A stretch of DNA of 23,045 nucleotides from Candidatus Tectimicrobiota bacterium (GTDB lineage Bacteria > JACPSX01): the NCBI GenBank assembly GCA_016193065.1, contig JACPSX010000246.1:11675-34719 (forward strand), read 5' to 3'. A program made the position numbers and the translations under genes. The notes below the pieces were generated by a model. It searched no databases and had not been told where the DNA came from. It saw nothing but the letters and a program-made list of their open reading frames with translations. This document shows positions 6,673 to 13,644 of this stretch, piece by piece; the first letter of the stretch is position 1; each line of letters opens with the position of its first letter.

Positions 6673-7551
6673 TTAGGCTACTTTGCCAGCCGCTTTTTCT
6701 TTCTGGAGCAAGGCTTGTCCAAACAGCGCCGCCCCCAGGGCTCCGGCAAGCTGGCTGTCGTACTTGCTCTGGACGGCGCTTATGCCGATGACCTGTTCCA
6801 GACGCTTGACGACTCCGGCGTTCTTCGCAATGCCTCCTGTGATGAAGAATTCCTTCTCCACCCCGATGCGCTCCAGGAGCTCCGAAACTCGCTTTGCCAT
6901 AGCTAGGCAGTAAGCGGCCAGCACCTTGCTCTTGGTCCAGCCATCTTTGAGAAGTCCCATGGCCTCGGACTTGGCAAACACCACGCAGGTACTGCTGACC
7001 GGCTCAGGCTCCTCGGGAACGTTAAACGAAAGCTCCCCGACTTGCTCAATCGGGACGGCCAACAGGTCCGCAATGACCTCCATACCCCGTCCCGTGCCGG
7101 CTGCGCATTTATCGTTCATGAGGAAGTTGGTCACTTTCCCCTTCTCGTCGCAATGGATCGCCTTGCAATCCTGCCCTCCCATATCCAGGATCGTGCGCAC
7201 GCTGTTGCCGGCCATAAAGTTCGCCCCCCGGGCATGACAGGCAATTTCCGTAATTGCCTTGTTGGCGAAGGGAACGTTCACGCGCCCGTAGCCAGTGCCG
7301 ACGACGTATTGGATATTCTCCTGCTTCATCCCCGTGTCCTGCAAGGCCCATTCGAGCGCCTTGCGGGCGCTGTCCGGGCTGTTGGAGCCGGTGCGCATGC
7401 TGGAGTAAGCGTAGAGCTCCCCATCGGTCGCGATGACCGCCTGCGAGCTCACGGAACCGACGTCAATGCCCGCCGTGATCATCTTGGCAGTTTTCCAATC
7501 CTTGTCTGGATCTTTCCAGTTGTATTCTTTCCATCTCCAGAATTCAGCCAC
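6673..7551 (-). CDS. bzdQ: Benzoyl-CoA reductase, ATPase subunit BzdQ
   Basis: A 292-residue member of the BadF/BadG/BcrA/BcrD ATPase family (ASKHA fold). The GTG start at 7551 is backed by GGAGG six bases upstream. Phosphate-binding GIDVGS lies at 28-33, GTGYGR at 85-90, DMGGQDCK at 123-130, and the adenosine motif GGIAKN near 240. The cluster cysteines are Cys149 (NDKCAAGTGRG) and Cys189 (STCVVFAKSE), which with BzdP hold a bridging [4Fe-4S] cluster. The N-terminal extension, rich in Trp and Lys (FWRWKEYNWKDPDKDW), is characteristic of the BzdQ branch. It hydrolyses ATP to drive electrons onto the aromatic ring through BzdN and BzdO. It follows bzdP by 17 bp. Confidence 0.93.
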   Translation of the reverse strand: MAEFWRWKEYNWKDPDKDWKTAKMITAGIDVGSVSSQAVIATDGELYAYSSMRTGSNSPDSARKALEWALQDTGMKQENIQYVVGTGYGRVNVPFANKAITEIACHARGANFMAGNSVRTILDMGGQDCKAIHCDEKGKVTNFLMNDKCAAGTGRGMEVIADLLAVPIEQVGELSFNVPEEPEPVSSTCVVFAKSEAMGLLKDGWTKSKVLAAYCLAMAKRVSELLERIGVEKEFFITGGIAKNAGVVKRLEQVIGISAVQSKYDSQLAGALGAALFGQALLQKEKAAGKVA

Positions 7552-7568
7552 GGTTAACCTCCTCCCCT

Positions 7569-8345
7569 CTAGTTTCCAGCCGCGCCGGCAACGACGGCAG
7601 CCCCCAGAGCTCCCACGTATTCAGGATCCTGCGGGACCACGACATTCTCGATCCCCAGCGTCCGCTTGATGGAATCCAAGAACCCTATGTTGTAGGCCAC
7701 TCCGCCCACCAAAATCACATCCTGCTCCAAGCCGACCCTGCGCACCATGGCGGAAATTCGGCTGGCGATCGCGTCATGCACTGCCCGGGCAATGTCCTCC
7801 TTGGAGGTGTTTGAGTGAATCAGGGACACCACTTCGGATTCGGCGAAGACGGTGCATTGGGCGTTCATGGGAATTGACTTGTTTGATTTCAGGGAAATAT
7901 CCCCGAACTGGGCCAGAGTCACTTCCAGCGCCCGCGCCATGGACTCCGTGAAAGCTCCCGCCCCGGCGGCGCATTTCTCGTTGACCGCGAAGTCAACGAC
8001 CTTGCCGTCGGCGTTGGTTTTGATTCCGCGCCCCTCTTCGGCACCTACATCGATGACCGTGCGGGCAGACGGATGGAGGAAGACAGCTCCCTGTGCATCC
8101 GCGCTCACTTCCGTGACCACGGTCTGGGCAAACGCCACGGCTTTGCGGCCCGCTCCGGTCGCCCCCACCTTGCCCACGGCGCTACGCTCGATCCCGGCCT
8201 TGGCGAGCGCTTCTTTATAAGCCTCCTCGACAGACTGCTCCGTCTCAAAACCGGCCAGCACACTGGTTTTGGCCAAGATCTTGCCACCGTCAAGAAGCAC
8301 CACCTTGATTGTTTTGGCTCCCACATCGATTCCGGCTGTGATCAT
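7569..8345 (-). CDS. bzdP: Benzoyl-CoA reductase, ATPase subunit BzdP
   Basis: A 258-residue ASKHA ATPase of the BcrA/BcrD type, partner of BzdQ. The ATG at 8345 has a GGAGG six bases upstream. GIDVGAKT at 5-12 and GATGAGR at 61-67 form the phosphate loops; Cys125 (NEKCAAGAGAF) and Cys164 (NAQCTVFAESE) are the expected ligands of the shared [4Fe-4S] cluster; GGVAYN near 214 is the adenosine motif. The second phosphate motif reads DVGAEEGRG instead of the DMGGQD of BzdQ, a divergence between the two ATPase subunits that may mean the two sites are not equivalent. Gene order N-O-P-Q supports the assignment. Confidence 0.92.
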   Translation of the reverse strand: MITAGIDVGAKTIKVVLLDGGKILAKTSVLAGFETEQSVEEAYKEALAKAGIERSAVGKVGATGAGRKAVAFAQTVVTEVSADAQGAVFLHPSARTVIDVGAEEGRGIKTNADGKVVDFAVNEKCAAGAGAFTESMARALEVTLAQFGDISLKSNKSIPMNAQCTVFAESEVVSLIHSNTSKEDIARAVHDAIASRISAMVRRVGLEQDVILVGGVAYNIGFLDSIKRTLGIENVVVPQDPEYVGALGAAVVAGAAGN

Positions 8346-8357
8346 GACGTTCCTCCC

Positions 8358-9668
8358 TTAATTCTCGAGCTTGTTAAAGCCCAGGCTTTCCATAAAGGAG
8401 TCGATGCGGCTTAGAGTTCGTGGGTAATCCATTTCCTTCTCGTCGCCCATGTTCCCTTCATAGGTCATCACAGGCACCCCCGCTTTGACGAGCCCAAGCC
8501 GGTTTTCCATAATTCCCTTGCTCAAGCCCTCGCAACCTCGATTCAGGTGCAGGATCACTCCGTTCAGCTTAAACTCCTTGACCATCCTGAGCATTATGTC
8601 GGTCTTGATTTGGGGGTCGTAAAAGTGTTGCCACTCCGGCTTGGAGAGGTTCCAGTCGGCGTAGATCCGCAAGGCTTCTTCCCGGGTGCGAATCTTGATC
8701 CCGAGCTGCTCCGGTGTAGGCCGGGGGCCCCAGGAGCCGTCCGGCTGATCCGCGAAGACCCCTTCCAGTGCGAACGTGTACAGCGAACCCACGGAGACGG
8801 CCCCGTATTTCTCCATATAGCGGTACATGGAGAGATAGCTCCACGGCGGCTGAGTGTCCGTGATCAGGCGGCAGCGCTCGGTAGACACCGCGGCAATGCC
8901 GCGCGCAATGCGGTCCTTCACCTCATCCCTCAGCTCTTCGTAGAAGTCCCCGAACTCTTTGGAATGTTTCGACAGGGTGGCCAGAACGTAGAGAGCATAC
9001 ATCGTTTTCTCTTCCAGAGGAGCCGGGACTGCCTTGTTGAGCGTGCAAACCTCGGCCCACAGAGAGGTCGTGCGGCACTCATTGTTGACGGCGGCGATAA
9101 ACTTCTCGTCATCAAATTTGCGTCCTGTCACCTTCTCCAACCAGGGGATGGACTCCTGCATCTGGTTCACGACATAGGCGATCCTGCCTTCATCCACGTC
9201 CTTGTACAGCCCCACGCTCACGTCGATGGTGAAATAGGGGATCTGCTTGTATTCGGCCACATGCTGGTACCACTTGTGGTGGCTGCAGCATATCTGGGTC
9301 TGAAATGCAAAGTCGGGCTTGGGGAACTCACCGCCGAAGGCGTATTTGTTGACATACATGGAGCCCCAGTAGGTTCTCATGTAGGAGCATAGATCCCGCG
9401 ACCAACCTTTGGCATCGGCCGCGCTCTGACATTCCGCATTGAGCTTTGGATCGAAGGCCACGGAAGCAGCGTAGGGCTCGCTGGTCAGGGTGTAGACGTC
9501 GTCGCCGAGCCCGGCGGGAATCGCGTCCATTGCCCAGGCCCCGCCGCTCCAGCGGATGCCGCCGCGCTGTTTACACTCCGCATAGTCCTTGTAATACTTC
9601 AGGCGCAGCTCCTTGGCCTTATTCCAGCACTTCAAAGGTTCGGTGGGATATTTCGTTAACGTCGCCAT
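8358..9668 (-). CDS. bzdO: Benzoyl-CoA reductase, subunit BzdO
   Basis: A 436-residue protein of the HgdB/BcrB family. The ATG at 9668 follows GGGGAG and is preferred over a TTG six codons earlier. Conserved cysteines typical of the cluster-binding ring-reduction module are visible: Cys94 (RDLCSYMR), Cys127/128 ([11 protein letters not shown]) and Cys379 (LNRGCEG). With BzdN it forms the active-site half of the enzyme, which reduces benzoyl-CoA to cyclohexa-1,5-diene-1-carbonyl-CoA at the cost of ATP. It lies between bzdN and bzdP with short gaps on both sides and good ribosome binding sites, consistent with stoichiometric expression of the four subunits. Confidence 0.93.
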   Translation of the reverse strand: MATLTKYPTEPLKCWNKAKELRLKYYKDYAECKQRGGIRWSGGAWAMDAIPAGLGDDVYTLTSEPYAASVAFDPKLNAECQSAADAKGWSRDLCSYMRTYWGSMYVNKYAFGGEFPKPDFAFQTQICCSHHKWYQHVAEYKQIPYFTIDVSVGLYKDVDEGRIAYVVNQMQESIPWLEKVTGRKFDDEKFIAAVNNECRTTSLWAEVCTLNKAVPAPLEEKTMYALYVLATLSKHSKEFGDFYEELRDEVKDRIARGIAAVSTERCRLITDTQPPWSYLSMYRYMEKYGAVSVGSLYTFALEGVFADQPDGSWGPRPTPEQLGIKIRTREEALRIYADWNLSKPEWQHFYDPQIKTDIMLRMVKEFKLNGVILHLNRGCEGLSKGIMENRLGLVKAGVPVMTYEGNMGDEKEMDYPRTLSRIDSFMESLGFNKLEN

Positions 9669-9713
9669 GATTTTCTCCCCATTCAAAAATTCGTTGCCGT
9701 TTCCATTCCACCC

Positions 9714-10844
9714 CTAGAAGAGATCATCCGTTCTCAGCGTCTCCAGGAAAGCTTCAACCCGGATGCGGAATGGCCCCAGAGGGTTCGTGGAGTCGAATTC
9801 CAGCCCCAGTGTCGGGATCCCGTTGTCCTCCAGATACTTCTTGAGGACCGGGTTGTCCCCCTCATGGGGATCGCAGAATTTTTCCTGCATGATGATAGCA
9901 CCCTGAGCTTTATAGTCCTTGGCCAATTGAAGCACGTGGGGAAATCGCTGGCGTTCCGGGTAATCTTTGGTCGGACAAGGAGGCCGCTCTACATACCGAT
10001 CGCTGATCGTTTGCAGACGATCCGGCTGGATCCGCGCCTCGTTCCAAAAGTAGCGGGTGCCGGCACACTGCTCATCAATTACTACGGTGGCTCCCACGGA
10101 TTCCACCATCTTGAAGAACTCCACGTCGTCGTTCTCGCTCCCCACGGCCATCAGGCGGATCCCCGGGTCCCGGTCGACCGTGCGGTCGGCCACTTCCTCG
10201 CTGGCTTCTTCCAGGGCTTTGTTGTGCTCTTCGTAATCGACAAACTGGGCAGTGGTGGCAATGTAGAGAGCTTCCGTCCCCGTCAATTTCGGCGGGTCGG
10301 TTTTCCGGAACTCGTAGATCTTGTGGAGAAGCCGGCGGTTCTTGTTGGTAAGCTCAATCCCCCTGTCCAGATCTGCGTCCGTGATCTTTTTGCCGGCGTA
10401 CTCTTCAAGGGCGGCCTTGAATTTCGCCACCTCCCCCACGTAGTACGACTTCGCCGAGGGGCTCTGGACCATGTTGGGCATCGGCAAGTAGTAAGTGAAC
10501 TCGGTCGGGATGTGGGCCCTCCAGCTATCAAAGGTCTGGCGGTAGTGGATGCAGGAGTGGGCCAGCACGATCCCGTCCAGGTAGTTGAATCTTCCTTTCA
10601 GCCCCTGAGCCAGAGAGTCGCGGCAGAAGGGGCAAAACATTCCGAAGATGTGGGGCTCCGTCACATCCTGGGGCTCATGGCTCCCCAATATGCGGGAGTG
10701 GAGCATTCCCGCCGCGGTTAAAATCTCATCGGGGACGTAGGTGCAAAACGTCCCGATGACCTTGCCCCCGGTCCTCTTTTTCCATTCTCGCGCGTACTCG
10801 TGACGATTGTGGTACCAGTGCTCGAATTTCTCTAGGGCGGCCAT
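9714..10844 (-). CDS. bzdN: Benzoyl-CoA reductase, subunit BzdN
   Basis: A 376-residue protein of the HgdB/BcrC family. The ATG at 10844 lies five bases after GGAGGGG; the adjacent upstream GTG is too close to that site. Typical features are GTFCTYVPDEILTAAG (Cys34), FCPFCRDS (Cys71, Cys74), AHSCIHYRQTF (Cys98), DEQCAGTRYFW (Cys260) and EKFCDPHEGD (Cys324), which surround the active-site [4Fe-4S] cluster and the CoA ester. It is the first gene of the bzd set and follows a 356-bp gap holding a possible operator. Its last residues, RTDDLF, resemble the DLDDLF end of BzdV. The whole-length match to the Azoarcus-type subunit and the gene order separate it from 2-hydroxyacyl-CoA dehydratases. Confidence 0.93.
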   Translation of the reverse strand: MAALEKFEHWYHNRHEYAREWKKRTGGKVIGTFCTYVPDEILTAAGMLHSRILGSHEPQDVTEPHIFGMFCPFCRDSLAQGLKGRFNYLDGIVLAHSCIHYRQTFDSWRAHIPTEFTYYLPMPNMVQSPSAKSYYVGEVAKFKAALEEYAGKKITDADLDRGIELTNKNRRLLHKIYEFRKTDPPKLTGTEALYIATTAQFVDYEEHNKALEEASEEVADRTVDRDPGIRLMAVGSENDDVEFFKMVESVGATVVIDEQCAGTRYFWNEARIQPDRLQTISDRYVERPPCPTKDYPERQRFPHVLQLAKDYKAQGAIIMQEKFCDPHEGDNPVLKKYLEDNGIPTLGLEFDSTNPLGPFRIRVEAFLETLRTDDLF

Positions 10845-10861
10845 CACATCCCCTCCTCTAT

Positions 10862-10886
10862 CCGTTCGGTCTCTCGAACGTTCGAT
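10862..10886. promoter_or_regulatory. Possible operator upstream of bzdN
   Basis: TCGAACGTTCGA at 10874-10885 is a perfect 12-base palindrome, and CGTTCG at 10863-10868 pairs with CGAACG at 10875-10880 across six bases. The cluster begins 18 bases upstream of the bzdN start, between any promoter and the ribosome binding site. Palindromes of this form suit a TetR-type repressor such as those that respond to aryl-CoA. No regulator gene is present in the window, so this rests on sequence symmetry and position only. Confidence 0.4.
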
Positions 10887-10933
10887 AGGATAACAGACCC
10901 AAAAAAGAACCCTTTTCCACCCCCATGTCCTCC

Positions 10934-10963
10934 ATACAACGTGTTCTCCTGCGCTTGTGCCAA
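10934..10963 (-). promoter_or_regulatory. Weak sigma70-like promoter candidate for bzdN
   Basis: On the minus strand TTGGCA (10963-10958) matches five of six bases of a -35 box, and TTGTAT (10939-10934), 18 bases downstream, matches a -10 box at three of six. Transcription would begin near 10927, upstream of the palindromic cluster. The -10 match is poor, so this is only a candidate. Confidence 0.22.
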
Positions 10964-11072
10964 GATCAACTGAAAACCCCTCCTGGCTTTCCCTCTTGAA
11001 TGTTCGTTCTAAACCTACCCTTTCCCCTAACTCCCTTCAAGAATGCAGGTTCCCTATTTTTCTAGTGAGTTT

Positions 11073-11185
11073 GCACTAGTGCCGTTCCAACTATTTTGGG
11101 CTAGGTTCCCGGTTCGCGTAGTCCATATTTTTGCTGCCACGTACATCGCTCAATTGGCCGCATCAAGTTGGAACGGTACTAGCAC
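11073..11185. mobile_element. MITE-like element, 105 bp, with 16-bp terminal inverted repeats and GCAC target duplication
   Basis: TAGTGCCGTTCCAACT (11077-11092) and AGTTGGAACGGTACTA (11166-11181) are inverted copies with one mismatch. Directly outside them is the 4-base direct repeat GCAC (11073-11076 and 11182-11185). The inverted ends plus a direct target repeat are the signature of transposition, and the 73-bp interior has no room for a transposase. It is best read as a non-autonomous derivative of an insertion sequence; I cannot name the family. Confidence 0.65.
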
Positions 11186-11203
11186 TGTCCCGTGGACCCG
11201 GGC

Positions 11204-12001
11204 TCAATAAACCAGGGACCAGGACAGGAGGCAAAGGCCGACAAAGCCCATCGCGTGGGCTACCCCCAGCCACCCCAGACGCTTAATCTGAAAGCGCCGC
11301 GATGATTTCAGAGCCGACCACAGGGCCTTCAGAGGAGAAGGAACAAACGGGAGAAGAAACGCCGGGGGGAGAAAGGAAAACAGGGAAAGGACGAAAACAC
11401 CCGCCAGAATAGCGGCAAAGGCTGTGCAAGCAGTTCCTCGCAGGATGGGGCGGCGCAATCGCAAGGATTGCACTCTCATCTGCACGTAACAGACCTCGGA
11501 ACCAAAAAAAGCCGCGTTCAGGATCCATAGAATCAGCGCCCGGGAATCCAGAACTCCGGTAGCCACGTAGTAAGCTCCCGGGGCCGTCAGGGTAAGCCCC
11601 ACGGCTGCCAAGAGCTGATTGGACAAAGCACGATCCCGGCGCTCTCTGACAGCCCGCAAATGAAAGGGAAGAAAGGAGAGGCCCGCACCGCCGATCAGGA
11701 GAAGAAGCGGGCGTTGGTAAAGAGCCAGCAAGGGGAAAAGGAAAAGAAGGGACATCCCACTATAGGTTAGAAACCAGATCCAAAGGTTCCTGCGCCAGAC
11801 CTCCGGAGATTTTCCGGCCGGGACCCCGAGCACCATACTGACCAGCGGAGCCCGGGCCGTAAAGGCAAACAGTGCCGCAAAGACGAAGAGAACCGTGGAG
11901 CCGGTGAATTTCCCGCCCGCCGCAGTGCCAATGAGAAGGGGGATCAGGAAAATCGCCCAGCCCCCGTGTTCTTTGGGAAAAGGAACCTCGCCCCACCTCA
12001 T
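11204..12001 (-). CDS. ywiC: YwiC-like integral membrane protein
   Basis: A 265-residue hydrophobic protein with about seven to eight predicted membrane helices. The N-terminal PFPKEHGGWAIFLIPLLIG is the hallmark of the YwiC-like family, and TARAPL and ERRDRAL fit the conserved polar loops. The ATG at 12001 is used; a GGGAGAG lies upstream. The family's biochemical role is not known to me; in Bacillus subtilis ywiC sits among anaerobic nitrate-respiration genes. Here it lies 56 bp after porB and before the bzd genes on the same strand, so it may be co-transcribed with por. A link to anaerobic membrane physiology or prenyl-type membrane chemistry is speculation. Confidence 0.8.
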   Translation of the reverse strand: MRWGEVPFPKEHGGWAIFLIPLLIGTAAGGKFTGSTVLFVFAALFAFTARAPLVSMVLGVPAGKSPEVWRRNLWIWFLTYSGMSLLFLFPLLALYQRPLLLLIGGAGLSFLPFHLRAVRERRDRALSNQLLAAVGLTLTAPGAYYVATGVLDSRALILWILNAAFFGSEVCYVQMRVQSLRLRRPILRGTACTAFAAILAGVFVLSLFSFLPPAFLLPFVPSPLKALWSALKSSRRFQIKRLGWLGVAHAMGFVGLCLLSWSLVY

Positions 12002-12057
12002 CAAACGCCGCTCTCTCCCTGCAGCAAATGCACCCTCTCAAACGCTGCGGCGGAGAA

Positions 12058-13635
12058 TTATTTCGCCCTGAAGCCCGCCAGCTCCTGGAGGAGGCGCCAG
12101 TTGGAGAGGCGGTCCTCCTGGGCTTTCAAAAGAGTTTCAGAAGGGGTTCCATCCTTTTTAAACTGTTTGGCAAAGCGCCTCTCGGTGCGGGCAAAGGCAA
12201 CAAAGTCGAATATCTCTCCCGTCTTGGGATTCTTATACCAGTCCTCTTTCTGGGCCGGGTTCCCCTGCAAGGAGAGGCGGTCCTGGAGCCGGGGCCCCTT
12301 ACGGGGATCATGGATAAAGATCGGAAAAGCCCGGGAATCGACGGCCATCCGGGCCTGCTCGAAGGACTGGTCGTCGGCCACGCCATGCTCGGGCTGGCAG
12401 GTGGAGTAGACGTTGACCAGAGCCGGGCCCGGATACTCGTTGGCGGTCATTATGGCCCGGTAGAAGTGGTTAATGTGGGCCGGCGTGGTCTGGGCCACAT
12501 ACACGTCCGGGTGCATCATGGCGATGTTCCCCAGCTCCTTGCGGCGCTCCAACTTGCCCATCTGGGCCGAGCCGATCATGGACATTTTGGCATCCTGTCC
12601 CAGGAAGGAACTCGTGGAAGTTTGCCCGCCCGTGTTGGAATAAACCTGGGTGTCGAGAACAATAACGTTCACATTCATCCCGGACATGAAGAGCCGGGAG
12701 AGAGCCTGGAAGCCGATGTCCAGCATGGCTCCGTCCCCACCAATAGCCCAGAGCTTTTTATCCCGGTACCCCATCTGATCCCAGCGGGCCCGAACCCCCA
12801 TGGCCAGCGTGGCCACGTTCTCAAACAGGGAGTTGGACCAGGGGACCAGGAAAGGATTGTAAGGGTACGTCGAGCCGTAAACTGTATTGCATCCTGTGGC
12901 TGCTACCAGTCCCACGCTGTTCGGTCCGTAGACAAACCCGGTGGCGGCGAGCATCATGCGCAGGCCGGTGGCCTCTCCGCACCCCATACAGGATCCCGCC
13001 CCTCCCACAAACAGCAGGGAGCGGTCCGCTAGCATCATGTCAGCCAGGACTTTTTCCTGAATATAACGTTCCGGAGTCGGCGGCAGTGCGCGGAAAAATG
13101 CAAAGGCCCGGCGATATTCGTCCAGGTTTTCCGGAGTCTTCCTGATCATTTCCAGGGCCAGATGGTCTCCGCACACTTCCACGCATTCACCGCACCCCTT
13201 GCACTTCGTCGGATCCACGAAGATCCCGAAATATCCTCCTTCTTCGCCCTTCTTTTCCGGATTCCCGAAGTACTTGGTGGTCTCGGCAAACCGGGACTTC
13301 AGAATCCTCGAATCGACTTCGCTCGGGAGATCCGCGAGCTTTTTCTCCAGCGTGCTTTTGGAAACCACCCGCCCGAGGATCGCCGTATCCGGGCAAGCCA
13401 CGACGCACTCCATGCACCCCACACACTTCTCGGCGATAAGCCGGGGCATTTCCGGGGCAATGTAGCTGAAGTCCCGCAGCGTGCCCGTTCCAGGCGCAAT
13501 GAGGCTGCGGGCAGCGTCCAGGTCCGCGGGCAACTCCTCCTCAGCCGTGCCCGCATTGTAGGTCCCCACGATCCGCTCGTTAAAATCGGCTACATTGATG
13601 AACTCTTCCATCGTGCCGCTCTTTTCTCCGTTCAT
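12058..13635 (-). CDS. porB: Pyruvate:ferredoxin oxidoreductase, fused ferredoxin (delta) and TPP (beta) subunit
   Basis: A 525-residue protein equivalent to the C-terminal half of single-chain NifJ. Residues 70-160 carry two [4Fe-4S] motifs (Cys71/74/77/81 and Cys145/148/151/155; the last Cys is followed by Gly rather than Pro). The TPP domain follows, with cluster ligands Cys216, Cys219, Cys249 and probably Cys413, and the pyrophosphate/Mg motif GGDGAMLDIG (299-308) ending in SNTGGQTS (333-340). It decarboxylates a 2-oxoacid and transfers electrons to ferredoxin. SNTGGQ and the NifJ-like layout favour pyruvate over 2-oxoglutarate. The ATG at 13635 follows GAGGGGG and lies nine bases after the porA stop. 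It probably supplies low-potential electrons to BzdM. Confidence 0.88.
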   Translation of the reverse strand: MNGEKSGTMEEFINVADFNERIVGTYNAGTAEEELPADLDAARSLIAPGTGTLRDFSYIAPEMPRLIAEKCVGCMECVVACPDTAILGRVVSKSTLEKKLADLPSEVDSRILKSRFAETTKYFGNPEKKGEEGGYFGIFVDPTKCKGCGECVEVCGDHLALEMIRKTPENLDEYRRAFAFFRALPPTPERYIQEKVLADMMLADRSLLFVGGAGSCMGCGEATGLRMMLAATGFVYGPNSVGLVAATGCNTVYGSTYPYNPFLVPWSNSLFENVATLAMGVRARWDQMGYRDKKLWAIGGDGAMLDIGFQALSRLFMSGMNVNVIVLDTQVYSNTGGQTSTSSFLGQDAKMSMIGSAQMGKLERRKELGNIAMMHPDVYVAQTTPAHINHFYRAIMTANEYPGPALVNVYSTCQPEHGVADDQSFEQARMAVDSRAFPIFIHDPRKGPRLQDRLSLQGNPAQKEDWYKNPKTGEIFDFVAFARTERRFAKQFKKDGTPSETLLKAQEDRLSNWRLLQELAGFRAK

Positions 13636-13644
13636 AACGCCCCC

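Larger units (their letters stand above)
10848..11203. other. Intergenic region between ywiC-like gene and bzdN
   Basis: This 356-bp non-coding stretch separates the por-ywiC genes from the bzd genes. It holds the CGTTCG/CGAACG palindromic cluster near bzdN (10862-10886), a second GAATGTTCG half-site at 10998-11006, a weak promoter-like pair at 10934-10963, and the small inverted-repeat element at 11077-11181. I found no convincing rho-independent terminator after the ywiC-like gene and no credible gene here. Confidence 0.7.

Noticed and set aside
10948-10963. Possible sigma54 promoter (TGGCAC element) upstream of bzdN
   Set aside because: The -12 half lacks the TTGC core; only the -24 half matches.
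11062-11079. CTAGTG-AGTTTG-CACTAG inverted repeat beside the MITE-like element
   Set aside because: Short arms that overlap the element's end and target repeat; explained by them or by chance.
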